Source: Peribacillus frigoritolerans
Lineage (GTDB): Bacteria > Bacillota > Bacilli > Bacillales > Bacillaceae
Length of the DNA: 64,000 nt
Reading direction: 5' to 3'
Assembly (NCBI RefSeq): GCF_004358755.1
Contig: NZ_SMZY01000003.1
Location: 248,001-312,000, forward strand
A program made the position numbers and the translations under genes. Below the pieces are notes generated by a model that was not told where the DNA came from, did no database searches, and was given only the letters and a program-made list of their open reading frames with translations. Shown here one piece after another: positions 8,001 through 17,261 of this stretch (within the stretch, counting starts at the first letter, position 1; each line of letters starts with the position of its first letter).

Positions 8001-9641
8001 CTATATATAAGCATTCATTGCAGATCCCTTAGATTCAACAATTAAATCATAGTATTTAATGGCCAGCATTTTTTCATCCTTATAAGATTTGTTCCAGCAA
8101 TCATCCAGCCATACATCTGCTATTGCCTGTTTCCGCTGATCTCCTGATTGGGCATCATTAAGCGCAATGGCACTAAGCAGCAGATCGCACATTAATGCGG
8201 ATAATTTTTTCGCATGAACATTCCAACCCTCTTCTTTTTGTTTTTCCAAAAAAGCGAGCAAATCTTCAAGTTCCATTATCCCGTTATGAACAGCTGAGTT
8301 TCCGCAAGAGTTCCTTCTCATCCATCCGAGAAAAGATAAATGAACATCATGTTTTTTGATGAGACGCAATACTTCTAAACCAAGTATATTAGCTGTACCC
8401 TCCCATACGGTAAGGACTTGAGAATCTCGCAAAAGTCTTGGCGTTACAAAATCTTCAATGTATCCATTTCCGCCGTGCATTTCAATGGCCTCATGCGAAA
8501 ATTCAATTGCCTCTTCTGCCGTCTTTGCTTTTAATAGCGCGATGAAAAGACGGGTTAGCGCTTTTTCTTCGTCTGTAGAAGCCTTTTCTCTCATCACCTT
8601 TTCAAACAGCTCTATCAATTCAAAACATGCGCTTGTCTGAATTTCCTGCCGCACAGCCATTTTACACAGTGTTTCCTGAATCATCGGAGATTCCGTCAGT
8701 TTTTTGCCAAAAGCTTCCCTTTGATCGGCGTAGCCTTTTGCTTCGATGTAAGCTCTTCTCATAATTCCCGCTGAAGCGATGGCATTGCAGATTCTTGAAA
8801 GATTAAGGGCCTCCATCATATAGTAAAACCCTCTGGAAGGATCTCCAATCAAGTAAGCTTCCGCTCCGTTTAATTCAACTTCTGCCGAAGGAACAGCCCT
8901 TACCCCAAGTTTATCCTTCAGACGTCTGATATGGATTTGATTTGAAGTTCCATCCTCCTTTTTCCATGGAACCAAGAAAAGAGATAATCCTTTTGTTCCA
9001 GCCGGCGCTCCCTCTATTCTCGCAAGAACTGCCGCTACCTTGCATGCACCTGCATTGCTTGCAAAATATTTTTCCCCATAAAGCCTGTAGCCTGAAACAT
9101 TTCTCACAGCCTTCGTTTCATTTGCTCCTACATCAGAACCACCCTGTCTTTCTGTTAAAAAAGTAGCACCTTCATAAAGTTCAACGTCACCTGTTGAAAT
9201 GACATGCGGCAAAAATTTGGCTTTTAATTCCTCATCTGCATATTCGTCTATTAAATAGGCAGTTGCCATTGTAAGCGTCACTGGACAATAAAAGCCTGAT
9301 TCTACCTGTGACAAAAGATAGCCTAGAGCATACGAATAGTGATAGTTAGCCTTTCTGTTCAATTCAGGAATGTTCTTATGCAAATAACCGACAATCCCTG
9401 TTTTATAGGTGTCCGCAATCGTTTTTTTATATCCTTCGTTCAGCCACACTTCCGAAACATCATTTCCGAACTTATCATAGCGGATAAGTTTCGGCTGTCC
9501 CTCTCTGTCCGTATGCGCCGCGCGCTGATCAAATTCTTCAAAACAAAGCTTCTGAAATTCTGTCAGCCTATGAACCGTATATACATAAAGCTCGTCATCC
9601 ATAAATTTTTTTAGATTAAACAGTAAATTAGCATCTTGCAT
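8001..9641 (-). CDS. Acyl-CoA dehydrogenase family protein (AidB-like)
   Basis: This 546-residue flavoprotein belongs to the long acyl-CoA dehydrogenase group that includes AidB. It would oxidise acyl-CoA thioesters at the alpha-beta bond using FAD. The N-terminal extension (to about residue 150) is followed by FLTERQGGSDVGANET, the FAD-binding middle region, and a C-terminal helical domain with the EMHGGNGYIEDFVTPRLLRD motif and TVWEGTANI. I chose the ATG at 9641 because AAGGAG lies 8 bases upstream; an in-frame GTG at 9650 overlaps that site. It is monocistronic, and its substrate is not evident. Confidence 0.85.
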   Translation of the reverse strand: MQDANLLFNLKKFMDDELYVYTVHRLTEFQKLCFEEFDQRAAHTDREGQPKLIRYDKFGNDVSEVWLNEGYKKTIADTYKTGIVGYLHKNIPELNRKANYHYSYALGYLLSQVESGFYCPVTLTMATAYLIDEYADEELKAKFLPHVISTGDVELYEGATFLTERQGGSDVGANETKAVRNVSGYRLYGEKYFASNAGACKVAAVLARIEGAPAGTKGLSLFLVPWKKEDGTSNQIHIRRLKDKLGVRAVPSAEVELNGAEAYLIGDPSRGFYYMMEALNLSRICNAIASAGIMRRAYIEAKGYADQREAFGKKLTESPMIQETLCKMAVRQEIQTSACFELIELFEKVMREKASTDEEKALTRLFIALLKAKTAEEAIEFSHEAIEMHGGNGYIEDFVTPRLLRDSQVLTVWEGTANILGLEVLRLIKKHDVHLSFLGWMRRNSCGNSAVHNGIMELEDLLAFLEKQKEEGWNVHAKKLSALMCDLLLSAIALNDAQSGDQRKQAIADVWLDDCWNKSYKDEKMLAIKYYDLIVESKGSAMNAYI

Positions 9642-9778
9642 GTTCAGCACTCCTTTTTATGTAATCGTTTACAATATATTTTACAGAATATTCCCTTCAT
9701 TTGATATGCGCTTTTTGCATTCTCTGTAAGATATTTGGTAAGCTAACATTAGATATTCCGATAGGAGGGAATCAGTTC

Positions 9779-10504
9779 ATGCTGCAGGCCGCACTCTGGG
9801 GAGCTTTTGCTGGTTCCTCTATACTACTGGGAGCTTTGCTTGGCATCTACAAAGAGATACCCCGCAAATTTTTAGGATTCATTATGTCGTTTGGAACGGG
9901 TGTCCTGATTGGGGCAGCTTCCTTTGAACTGCTTAGGGAATCTGTGGATGAAGGTGGATTGCTGGCAGCATCGGGCGGATTCATTTTCGGTTCTTTAACA
10001 TTTACAGTCAGTGAATTGCTTATAAATAAAAAAGGCGGAAGCGACAGAAAACGTTCAAAGCAAAATCCAGAAAACCACTCAGGCGTATCCATTTTCATTG
10101 GAACGGTCATTGATGCTATACCGGAGTCCGTTATCATCGGTGTCAGCCTGCTTCAGGAGAATACTGTAAGCTTCTTAATGGTGACAGCCGTTTTCATCAG
10201 TAATTTTCCCGAAGGGCTATCAAGTTCTGTCGGTTTGAGAAAAGACGGGTATTCCAAGAAAAGGATTCTCACTATGTGGCTGATCGTTCTACTTCTTTCT
10301 TCGCTCAGCTCACTACTGGGTTTCTCTCTGCTTCAAAATGCCGACATTGCAGTGATAGCATTCATAGGTGCCTTTGCAGCTGGAGGCATCATTGCAATGG
10401 TAGCCTCGACGATGATGCCGGAAGCATTCGAAGAAGGCGGACCGATCGTAGGATTGATTGCTTCTTTAGGCGTTCTTGCTTCGTTAATTCTCTCAAATCT
10501 ATAA
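9779..10504 (+). CDS. ZIP family metal transporter-like protein
   Basis: This 241-residue membrane protein has about seven to eight hydrophobic segments and the VIDAIPESVIIG motif that resembles ZIP-type metal transporters (about residues 114-126), plus a second NFPEGLSSSVG stretch. A polar Lys/Ser/Asn-rich loop at residues 83-104 stands where ZIP proteins often have a His-rich loop, but it holds only one His. The start at 9779 has AGGAGG upstream; an earlier ATG lacks one. Zinc, manganese or iron transport is possible, and substrate is not assignable. Confidence 0.75.
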   Translation: MLQAALWGAFAGSSILLGALLGIYKEIPRKFLGFIMSFGTGVLIGAASFELLRESVDEGGLLAASGGFIFGSLTFTVSELLINKKGGSDRKRSKQNPENHSGVSIFIGTVIDAIPESVIIGVSLLQENTVSFLMVTAVFISNFPEGLSSSVGLRKDGYSKKRILTMWLIVLLLSSLSSLLGFSLLQNADIAVIAFIGAFAAGGIIAMVASTMMPEAFEEGGPIVGLIASLGVLASLILSNL

Positions 10505-10615
10505 GAAAAGCGCAGGCGTCTTGCTTAGATCCGACAGGCAGAAAAGTCCGGGTCCCGACTTTTTTGACGGAGACGTTCTGACCGAGGATCCAGGCGCTTC
10601 CGCTCGTCATCGATG
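10505..10615. repeat. Dispersed repeat copy
   Basis: AAAAGCGCAGGCG, then GTTCTGACCGAGGATCCAGGCGCTTCCGCT, resembles the repeat near 774-950 and 15868-15945. No gene is seen in this stretch. Confidence 0.5.
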
Positions 10616-10645
10616 CGCAAATCATATATAAATTCTGATCGTATA

Positions 10646-10677
10646 GCAAAAGGCTTCGCACCTGCGAAGCCTTTTGC
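10646..10677. terminator. Bidirectional terminator
   Basis: GCAAAAGGCTTCGC and GCGAAGCCTTTTGC form a perfect stem with a four-base loop, directly at the stop codon of ktrB and after the ZIP-like gene. Confidence 0.85.
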
Positions 10678-12012
10678 TCATCCAGTTAAGATGTCTTCAT
10701 TAGGATATTTAATTTTTTGTTTTTGAGGTTTGGCCAATGAGAATAAGAGCGTCAGCGGTCCTACTTTCCCAATAAACATGATGACGATAATGACTTCTTT
10801 TCCAAGATCCGTAAGGCTGCCTGTAATCCCCATTGACAAGCCCACTGTCCCAAAGGCAGATACGATTTCAAACAGGATTTCAATAAAGGACGCTTTTTCA
10901 GAAATAGTCAAAATAAAGATTGCTGTTAATACAAACATTAAGCTGACCATTGCGATTGCCAGCGCTTTTAGAATATAGCGGGCATGAATACTTCTTCTTC
11001 CAATTGTAATATCTTCTTTTCCACGCAAAAAGGTAATCGTTGCAAGCACAATAATAATCGCAGTAGTAAGCTTGATTCCTCCCGCTGTTGAAGCACTTCC
11101 ACCGCCAATAAACATCAGAATAATCATGAGAAAAAGTGTTGCTTCATCAAGGCTTGCCATATCCAATGTGTTAAAACCTGCTGTTCTTGGCGATACCGCC
11201 TGAAAATAGGAGGCAAGCAATTTTCCGCCTGTTGAAAGATTGCCAAGGGTATCAGGATTTGAGTATTCAACAAAAAAAATGAATAACATGGCAATAACAT
11301 TGATCACAAGAGTTCCAACTAACATGATTCTGGTATGCAGAGAAAATTTGCTGAACTTCCTTTTTTTCCATATATCAAGGAGTACAGTAAAACCGATGCC
11401 TCCGATAATAAATAAAGAAGAAATCACAATATTGACTAATGGATCATTCACATACCGGATAATGTTATCCGGCCATAGAGCAAATCCGGCATTGTTAAAA
11501 GCTGAAATGGAATGAAAAAAGCTGTAAAACAGACCTTGTGACCAGCCGAACTCCGGCACCCATCGAAAGGATAAAAAAACCATGGCAATGAATTCAATCA
11601 TTATAGAGAATAAAAATAAGTATTTAACAAGATTTACAACTCCGCCAATCGAAGTCTGATTAAGAGCTTGTTGCATCACAAGCCTTTCTTTAATGCCTAT
11701 CTTCTTTCCCAAAACCATATAAGTCAAAATAGCAAATGACATGATTCCAAGTCCGCCAAGCTGGATGAGAACGGCAATAATGGTTTGCCCGAAGGTCGTA
11801 AACGTACTTCCAGGATCAACAGTAGCGAGACCTGTAACGGTCATGGCTGAAGCTGAAATAAATAAAGCATCAAGCCATCTGATGGAACCATGTGTCGCGA
11901 CAGGCAGCTTTAATAGAACAGCGCCAAGAATGATTCCCGCTGCAAATACGATAACAAGCAGCTGAGAAGGATTGAAGCGAAGCATTTTTTGCAGTTTATG
12001 TGCAGTGATCAC
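10678..12012 (-). CDS. ktrB: Ktr potassium uptake system, membrane subunit KtrB-like
   Basis: This 444-residue protein is a Trk/Ktr/HKT-superfamily channel subunit that forms the K+ (Na+-dependent) pore as a dimer. Four M1-P-M2 repeats are implied by pore-loop motifs such as SASAMTVTGLATVD, NNAGFALW, SPRTAGFNT and SAFGTVGLSMG, each with the filter glycine. The GTG start has AGGAGG upstream and follows the ktrA stop codon immediately. An RCK subunit (KtrA), encoded upstream, gates it. KtrB and KtrD are paralogues; the adjacent ktrA favours KtrB. Confidence 0.92.
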   Translation of the reverse strand: MITAHKLQKMLRFNPSQLLVIVFAAGIILGAVLLKLPVATHGSIRWLDALFISASAMTVTGLATVDPGSTFTTFGQTIIAVLIQLGGLGIMSFAILTYMVLGKKIGIKERLVMQQALNQTSIGGVVNLVKYLFLFSIMIEFIAMVFLSFRWVPEFGWSQGLFYSFFHSISAFNNAGFALWPDNIIRYVNDPLVNIVISSLFIIGGIGFTVLLDIWKKRKFSKFSLHTRIMLVGTLVINVIAMLFIFFVEYSNPDTLGNLSTGGKLLASYFQAVSPRTAGFNTLDMASLDEATLFLMIILMFIGGGSASTAGGIKLTTAIIIVLATITFLRGKEDITIGRRSIHARYILKALAIAMVSLMFVLTAIFILTISEKASFIEILFEIVSAFGTVGLSMGITGSLTDLGKEVIIVIMFIGKVGPLTLLFSLAKPQKQKIKYPNEDILTG

Positions 12013-12669
12013 CTACATCCCCTCCTCCTCAAAACGAATGATGTCTTTGTTCCGTCCAATAACAAGAAGAATGTCACCGGATTTGATTGATTCTTCAGCA
12101 GGAGGCGACACAATCATCTCTTCATCCCGCTGAATCCCGACAATATTACATCCATATCTTGCCCTGATATCTAAATCAATCAATGTTTTACGGTAAATTT
12201 TTGCTGAAGCAATAAGTTCTACCATGCTGTATTCCTTTGACAGTTCAATATAATCAATCATTTTTTCTGAAATAATATGGTGCGCAATCCGCTTTGCCAT
12301 GTCCCGTTCAGGATGAATGACTTTGTTTACTCCTATTTTGTCTAAAACCTTCTGATGATAGTCATTTTGAGCTTTTGCCCAAACTTGCGGAATCTCCATT
12401 TCTTTCAGCAGAAGAGAGGTAAGGATGCTTGCTTCTATATCGTCTCCGAAAGAAACAAAGGCGTGGTCTACGTTGCGGACGCCAAGCTGTTTCAGGGTCG
12501 CTTCATCAATTGCATTCGCTTTTACAGCAAGAGTCGCATATTGAGAGTAGTATTGCACCTTCTCTTCGTCTTTATCAACGGCTAAAACTTCAATGCCCAT
12601 TTCATGAAATTCCTTTACAAGACTTCCTCCAAAACGGCCAAGACCAAACACGGCAAATTGCTTTTTCAA
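12013..12669 (-). CDS. ktrA: Ktr potassium uptake system, regulatory subunit KtrA-like
   Basis: This 218-residue cytosolic RCK protein forms an octameric ring gating KtrB. The N-terminal RCK_N Rossmann domain shows the nucleotide motif GLGRFGGSLVKEF at residues 8-20 and the acidic EVLAVDKDEEK end of strand beta-2; the C-terminal RCK_C domain (about 135-218), which in the family can bind c-di-AMP, contains DLDIRARYGCNIVGI. The likely start is a TTG at 12669, since AAGGA lies 7-8 bases upstream and it gives the family N-terminus LKKQFAVFG. Transcription passes through the upstream c-di-AMP riboswitch. Confidence 0.92.
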   Translation of the reverse strand: MKKQFAVFGLGRFGGSLVKEFHEMGIEVLAVDKDEEKVQYYSQYATLAVKANAIDEATLKQLGVRNVDHAFVSFGDDIEASILTSLLLKEMEIPQVWAKAQNDYHQKVLDKIGVNKVIHPERDMAKRIAHHIISEKMIDYIELSKEYSMVELIASAKIYRKTLIDLDIRARYGCNIVGIQRDEEMIVSPPAEESIKSGDILLVIGRNKDIIRFEEEGM

Positions 12670-12705
12670 CAGGATTTCCTTCTTTCGATACCAATTTTTG
12701 CACAC

Positions 12706-12748
12706 AAAAAGACACAGAGGTTCCATGAACCGCTGTGTCTCATTTTTA
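12706..12748 (-). terminator. Riboswitch-controlled terminator before ktrA
   Basis: On the minus strand GACACAGCGGTTC and GAACCTCTGTGTC form a stem followed by TTTTTG. It lies between the c-di-AMP aptamer and ktrA, as expected for an expression platform that stops transcription when ligand is bound. Confidence 0.85.
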
Positions 12749-12769
12749 GGGTCACATTAGTTTCATTAT

Positions 12770-12910
12770 CCTCTCTCAAGAACGCTTGCGAAGTTAGCTG
12801 TCGGGTTCGGGCAATGAGAGTAGCCCTACCAGTAAAGGATTCACCCCAAGCTGCAATAATGCCAGCAAAATTGGGTCCCCCGCTCCATAATGGATTAAGC
12901 GAATTAAGAA
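12770..12910 (-). promoter_or_regulatory. c-di-AMP riboswitch (ydaO-yuaA class), ktrAB leader
   Basis: Read on the minus strand, the leader shows the conserved blocks of the ydaO/yuaA class: CGCTTAATCC, GGGGGACCCAA, GGGGTGAATCC, GGTAGGGCTACTC and CCCGACAGCTAACTTCG, closed by AAGCG. In B. subtilis the yuaA (ktrA) leader carries this same class. Bound c-di-AMP promotes termination, so high c-di-AMP would reduce KtrAB synthesis. Confidence 0.93.
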
Positions 12911-12924
12911 TATATGAAATGTAT

Positions 12925-13300
12925 TTATGAAAGTATCTTACTCCTGTTGAATTGGACAGTAAAGAGCCAATTATTGCAGGATTTTGTTATAAATGACCAA
13001 ATTCGGCTGTTTAAGCGCTTTTAAGTCTTATTTGCTCAGCGTATCTGTTTATTTTAGTATTTTGTGCTAGGTTAAATTGATGTGGGGAAAACCTGGTTTA
13101 TGAGGTGTGGTGTCCGATGAACAGTATTCATGTTTGAAGGCAGATTCAGCCCGCCTGAATCGTGCTCCTTGGCCGGCTGAACAATTGATCCGTGTTGCAC
13201 GAAGTGCTGGTGAATATTGATTTCTATCGGTGTAAATCAATGTCATATCAGTTGAACTTGCCAATTTGTCCTAATAAATTAAGGGTCAAATTTAATCATC
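12925..13300. other. Intergenic stretch with no recognised gene
   Basis: About 375 bases between the ktr leader and the copA terminator. One open frame of 65 codons (13067-13264, minus) lacks a ribosome binding site and a recognisable domain, so I do not call it. The ktr promoter must lie at the low end of this stretch, but I could not fix it. Confidence 0.4.
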
Positions 13301-13301
13301 A

Positions 13302-13331
13302 CAAAAACACCAAGCCCATAAGGACTCGGTG
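13302..13331 (-). terminator. Terminator of copA
   Basis: On the minus strand CACCGAGTCC and GGGCTTGGTG form a ten-pair stem (with G-U pairs) followed by TTTTTG, just after the copA stop codon. Confidence 0.8.
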
Positions 13332-13338
13332 CCGAAAT

Positions 13339-15753
13339 TTACAGTTTAGCCCGCTGCAGTCTAAGAGCATTCAGTACCACGGATACGGAGCTGAATGCCA
13401 TGGCAGCACCTGCAAGCCACGGGGCAAGAAGTCCGGCTGCTGCTATAGGAATGCCGAGCGTGTTATATCCGAATGCCCAGAACAGATTCTGTTTAATGTT
13501 GCGGATTGTCAATTTGCTCATATAAATAGCGTCTGCAATACTGTTTAAATCGCCTCTCATAAGAGTAATATCTGCAGCTTCCATGGCAATGTCGGTACCT
13601 GTGCCAATGGCCATCCCGATGTCGGCTGCAGCTAGGGCAGGAGCGTCGTTAATGCCGTCGCCCACCATTGCTACCCGTTTACCCTTGCGCTGAAGCTTAA
13701 GTACCTCTTCAGCTTTACCCTCTGGAAGAACTTCTGCTATGACATGTTCAATGCCGGATGCTTTTGCGATGGCATGAGCTGTTCTTTCATTATCTCCAGT
13801 CATCATGACAACGTGGAGGCCAAGATGCTTCAATCTTTCAACAGCTGATTTTGATGTTTCTTTGATCGTATCTGCTACGGCAACAAGACCCATCAGTTCG
13901 CCATCAATGGCGGCAAGCATCGCTGTTTTTCCTTCTGACTCCAAATGCTGCATTTTTTCCAATACAGCTTCAGTTCTTATGCTGTACATATCCATCAGCT
14001 TCTTCGTTCCCACAAGAACCTGCTGATTGGCAACCTTTGCTCTGATTCCATATCCCGGAATCGCTTCAAAGTCAGCCGCATCACTAAGTTCTATCCCTCT
14101 TCCTGTCACCCCATTTACAATCGCCTGAGCAAGAGGGTGCTCTGATTGCTTTTCAGCAGAAGCCACAGTCTTTAAGAAGTTCTCCTCTTCTATTTCCCTA
14201 ACAAGATGTACATCCGTTAACTCTGGTGTGCCATTTGTAACTGTGCCTGTTTTGTCTAAAATGATGGTATCGACTAGATGAGCCGTTTCTAAATGCTCGC
14301 CGCCTTTGAACAAAATACCGGCCTCAGCTGCGCGGCCTGACCCTGCCATAATGGATGTCGGTGTTGCAAGACCAAGTGCACACGGACAAGCAATAACGAG
14401 TACGGCAATCGTTTTTTCCAATGCACCTGCGAAATTGCCGGGATCGATCCAAAGCAGCCAAATTAGAAAAGTCACAGCAGCAATTCCTACTACAATCGGG
14501 ACAAAAATACCTGAAATCTGATCGGCCATTCGTTGAATCGGAGCCTTTGATGTTTGCGCCTGTTCTACAACCTTAATGATTTGGGCTAAAGCTGAATCAC
14601 GCCCCACCTTTGTAGCTTTTATTTTCAAAAATCCATTTTTATTAATTGTAGCTCCAAATACCTGGTCTCCAGCTGCCTTATCTACCGGTATACTTTCACC
14701 TGTCAGCATGGACTCATCAAGCGCGGATCTGCCATCAAAAATCTCGCCATCAACGGGAACCTTTTCACCAGGTCTGACAAACACGATATCACCCGCAGCA
14801 ACTTCTTCAAGAGGAACTTCAATTTCCATTCCATCTCTTTCTATTTTTGCTGTCTTGGCCTGCAGCCCCATTAATTTTTTAATGGCTTCAGACGATCTGC
14901 CCTTCGCTCTCACTTCGAACAACTTCCCGAGCAGAATAAGTGTAATCAGCACCGAACTCGTTTCAAAATAAAGCTCTGGCATATGTCCATTATGCCGGAC
15001 CGACTCAACTGTTAGGTAAAGGCTGTAAAAATAAGCAGCTGACGTTCCTAAAGCTACGAGTACATCCATATTCGCGCTTTTATTTTTTAGCGCTTTGTAT
15101 GCACCGACATAAAACTGTCCGCCAATAATAAATTGAACAGGAGTGGCTAATAGCAGCTGGAACCATGGATTCATGAAAAGCTCAGGCACATACATCCAAG
15201 ACGTAAAGGAAAAGTGGCCAACCATTGACCAAAGGAGCGGAATAGAAAGAATGGCAGACACGATAAATTTCCTTTGCTGTTTTTGGATCTCTTTAGCTTT
15301 TTTATGGGCGGAATCCGTTTCATTTTCTTTTTTTAAGCTTGCTCCATACCCCAGCTTTTCAACGCGCTTGATTATATCCTGCGGCGTAACAATAGATGGA
15401 TTATATTCTACGGATCCAGTCTCAAGTGCGAGATTGATTGCTGCTTCCAAGACCCCATCAAGCTTGCTGAGTCCTTTTTCAATTCTTGCTGAACAAGCCG
15501 CGCATGTCATCCCGGTGATGGTAAATTCGGCTTTTTCAGATACCACTCCATAACCTAAATTTTCGATCTTCTGACGGATCATTTCAGGGTCCGCCTTCTC
15601 TTTATCAAACGTTACAGCGGCTTTTTCAAGTGCAAGGTTTACGTTTGCTTTCTCTATACCATCCATTTTGTTTAAGCCTTTTTCAATTCTGTTTGAGCAG
15701 GCTGCACAAGTCATGCCTGTAATCTGAAATTGGGTCTCCTTTAGGTCGCTCAT
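13339..15753 (-). CDS. copA: Copper-exporting P1B-type ATPase CopA
   Basis: This 804-residue membrane pump exports Cu(I) at the cost of ATP. Two N-terminal heavy-metal-associated domains each carry GMTCAACS (about residues 12-19 and 79-86). Membrane helices follow, with TGES in the actuator domain, the metal-site motif CPCALGL, the phosphorylation site DKTGT and the hinge [10 protein letters not shown]. The ATG at 15753 has GGAGG 7-8 bases upstream and gives the usual family N-terminus. A CsoR-like operator lies just before it. CopZ, encoded upstream, would hand copper to it. Confidence 0.95.
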   Translation of the reverse strand: MSDLKETQFQITGMTCAACSNRIEKGLNKMDGIEKANVNLALEKAAVTFDKEKADPEMIRQKIENLGYGVVSEKAEFTITGMTCAACSARIEKGLSKLDGVLEAAINLALETGSVEYNPSIVTPQDIIKRVEKLGYGASLKKENETDSAHKKAKEIQKQQRKFIVSAILSIPLLWSMVGHFSFTSWMYVPELFMNPWFQLLLATPVQFIIGGQFYVGAYKALKNKSANMDVLVALGTSAAYFYSLYLTVESVRHNGHMPELYFETSSVLITLILLGKLFEVRAKGRSSEAIKKLMGLQAKTAKIERDGMEIEVPLEEVAAGDIVFVRPGEKVPVDGEIFDGRSALDESMLTGESIPVDKAAGDQVFGATINKNGFLKIKATKVGRDSALAQIIKVVEQAQTSKAPIQRMADQISGIFVPIVVGIAAVTFLIWLLWIDPGNFAGALEKTIAVLVIACPCALGLATPTSIMAGSGRAAEAGILFKGGEHLETAHLVDTIILDKTGTVTNGTPELTDVHLVREIEEENFLKTVASAEKQSEHPLAQAIVNGVTGRGIELSDAADFEAIPGYGIRAKVANQQVLVGTKKLMDMYSIRTEAVLEKMQHLESEGKTAMLAAIDGELMGLVAVADTIKETSKSAVERLKHLGLHVVMMTGDNERTAHAIAKASGIEHVIAEVLPEGKAEEVLKLQRKGKRVAMVGDGINDAPALAAADIGMAIGTGTDIAMEAADITLMRGDLNSIADAIYMSKLTIRNIKQNLFWAFGYNTLGIPIAAAGLLAPWLAGAAMAFSSVSVVLNALRLQRAKL

Positions 15754-15766
15754 TTCGAATCCCTCC

Positions 15767-15787
15767 ATATACCATATAGGGGTATAT
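15767..15787. promoter_or_regulatory. CsoR-like operator before copA
   Basis: ATATACC and GGTATAT form a perfect 7-base inverted repeat around a 7-base GC-containing centre (ATATAGG). This matches the TACC...GGTA layout of CsoR sites. It is immediately upstream of the copA ribosome binding site. Confidence 0.7.
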
Positions 15788-15802
15788 TTCATTGAAAAGA
15801 AA

Positions 15803-15824
15803 GCGTGCCGATGATCAGCACGTT
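15803..15824 (-). terminator. Terminator after copZ
   Basis: CGTGCTGATCATCGGCACG on the minus strand is followed by CTTTCTTTTC. It would end csoR-copZ transcripts before copA, which has its own operator. Confidence 0.6.
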
Positions 15825-15867
15825 TCATTTTTTTAGATTATTGAAAGTATAAAGTTTTGCTCTTTAA

Positions 15868-15945
15868 TGTCCAGCTTCTCGGCCAGAACAGATCCGCAAG
15901 TATTAAGCGCCTTTTCTGTCATGCCTGCGCTTAACGGACGATTCT
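15868..15945. repeat. Dispersed repeat copy, inverted
   Basis: On the minus strand this reads AGAATCGTCCGTTAAGCGCAGG, then CTTGCGGATCTGTTCTGGCCGAG, close to the repeat at 774-950. It sits between copA and copZ. Confidence 0.6.
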
Positions 15946-15955
15946 GCTTTTCTAT

Positions 15956-16165
15956 TTATTCTACCTCGTAGCCCTGGTCATCAATTGCTTCTTTAATGAC
16001 AGCTACATTCACTTCGTTCGGGTTGTAATCTACATCAACTGTTCCTTCGTTTAAATCTACCTTGACCGATTTGACGCCATTAAGTTCGCCAACACTGCCT
16101 TCAATTGCTTTCACACAATGATTGCAAGACATTCCCTGAACGTTTAAAGTAACATTTTCCATCAA
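15956..16165 (-). CDS. copZ: Copper chaperone CopZ
   Basis: This 69-residue single heavy-metal-associated domain protein carries the Cu(I)-binding loop GMSCNHC at residues 11-17 and a ferredoxin-like beta-alpha-beta-beta-alpha-beta pattern ending in QGYEVE. It carries Cu(I) in the cytosol and passes it to CopA, and in related systems it also communicates with CsoR. A GGAGTG site precedes the ATG. It follows csoR by 18 bases and is probably co-transcribed with it. Confidence 0.95.
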   Translation of the reverse strand: MMENVTLNVQGMSCNHCVKAIEGSVGELNGVKSVKVDLNEGTVDVDYNPNEVNVAVIKEAIDDQGYEVE

Positions 16166-16183
16166 AAAACACTCCTCTAATTT

Positions 16184-16519
16184 TTATTTCATTAATCGTT
16201 TAACCGTAACTAAAATTTCATCAATAACCTCTAAATCGCCTTCTTGAATACGTCGGGCGAGACAGCTTTTCATGTGGCCTTCTAAAAGCAGCTTGCTGAC
16301 GGAGTTCAAAGCAGATTGTATGGCTGATATTTGTGTCAGTACATCATCGCAGTAAGTATCTTTTTCAATTAATCCTTTTACTCCGCGGATCTGACCTTCA
16401 ATTCTGTTTAATCGCGTGACAAGATTTTTCTTTACCGCGTCTGAATGATGGCTTTTCAGGTCCGATCCTGGAACATGACAGCTTTCTGGTTCGTTCATAT
16501 TTTCAACCATGCCATGCAC
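16184..16519 (-). CDS. csoR: Copper-sensing repressor CsoR
   Basis: This 111-residue all-helical repressor has the Cu(I) ligands of the family: Cys in DTYCDDVL (about residue 56), and His and Cys in EGHMKSC (about 81 and 85). The helical core LVTRLNRIEGQIRGVKGLI is characteristic. Apo-CsoR binds GC-rich operators and releases DNA on binding Cu(I). Its own promoter carries such an operator, so autoregulation is likely. The N-terminal 25 residues are poorly conserved, and a start a few codons later is possible. Confidence 0.93.
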   Translation of the reverse strand: MHGMVENMNEPESCHVPGSDLKSHHSDAVKKNLVTRLNRIEGQIRGVKGLIEKDTYCDDVLTQISAIQSALNSVSKLLLEGHMKSCLARRIQEGDLEVIDEILVTVKRLMK

Positions 16520-16533
16520 CTCCTTGTTTATAA

Positions 16534-16561
16534 TTTACCATACCCCCCTACCCTATGTAAA
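16534..16561. promoter_or_regulatory. CsoR operator before csoR-copZ
   Basis: TTTACCATAC, a C-rich centre and TATGTAAA form an interrupted inverted repeat around a CCCCCCTACCC core. This closely resembles the known Bacillus copZA CsoR operator. Confidence 0.8.
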
Positions 16562-16577
16562 GAGGTAAAATTCAGAT

Positions 16578-17258
16578 TTATTTATTTTTTTCATCCTTCC
16601 ATTTGTAGCCCGCGCCCCAAACGGTTTGAAGGTGATCATCAATTGGAAATCCGGTTTTTCTCAGCTTTTCTCTGAGATGACGGACGTGGGAATCAACCGT
16701 ACGATCCTCCGTAACTGCATCATACCCCCAAATGGAATGAATTAAATGCTCACGATTGAATACTTTGTTTCTGTTCTTTAAAAAGATGCCAGCCAGCTGA
16801 AATTCTTTAGGCGTGAAGAAGATAGGCTCCCCATTATAGCTTGCCTCCTGGCTTCGTTCATTCCATCTAAGTCCCTTGTATTCCACAGCATGATTGTTTC
16901 TGGTTCTTCTTAATATCGCTTCTATTCTTGCCAATAATTCCATTTCATTAAAAGGCTTCGTTATATAATCATCGGCACCTGTCTGCAGTCCTTTTACAAT
17001 GTCTTCTTGCTGATCTCTTGCCGTCACCATGATGATTGGAACATCTGAAAAGCTTCTGATTTCTTTACACACTTCAAAACCATTCATTTCAGGCATCATC
17101 AAATCAAGAATAATAAGTGCTGGCTCTTCCTTTAATACATGGTCTACTGCATTTTTTCCAGACAAAGATTTGATGCACGAATACCCCGCTGGAACAAGAT
17201 ACAGCGCAAGCAGATCCAGCATCAGTTTTTCATCATCTACAAGCAAAATCTTTTTCAT
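16578..17258 (-). CDS. Two-component response regulator, OmpR/PhoB family
   Basis: This 226-residue regulator has a receiver domain (about 1-115) with the acidic pair DDE at residues 7-9, the phospho-acceptor Asp in LIILDLMMPEMNG (about residue 52) and the Lys in DDYITKPF. A winged-helix DNA-binding domain (about 128-222) shows FTPKEFQLAGIFL and RTVDSHVRHLREKL. It is co-transcribed with the kinase gene upstream, four bases apart. It sits next to the copper genes, but a metal signal is only a guess. Confidence 0.92.
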   Translation of the reverse strand: MKKILLVDDEKLMLDLLALYLVPAGYSCIKSLSGKNAVDHVLKEEPALIILDLMMPEMNGFEVCKEIRSFSDVPIIMVTARDQQEDIVKGLQTGADDYITKPFNEMELLARIEAILRRTRNNHAVEYKGLRWNERSQEASYNGEPIFFTPKEFQLAGIFLKNRNKVFNREHLIHSIWGYDAVTEDRTVDSHVRHLREKLRKTGFPIDDHLQTVWGAGYKWKDEKNK

Positions 17259-17261
17259 CGT

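Noticed and set aside
13067-13264. A 65-codon open frame on the minus strand in the ktr-cop gap
   Set aside because: No ribosome binding site, no recognised domain and atypical composition; more likely non-coding.
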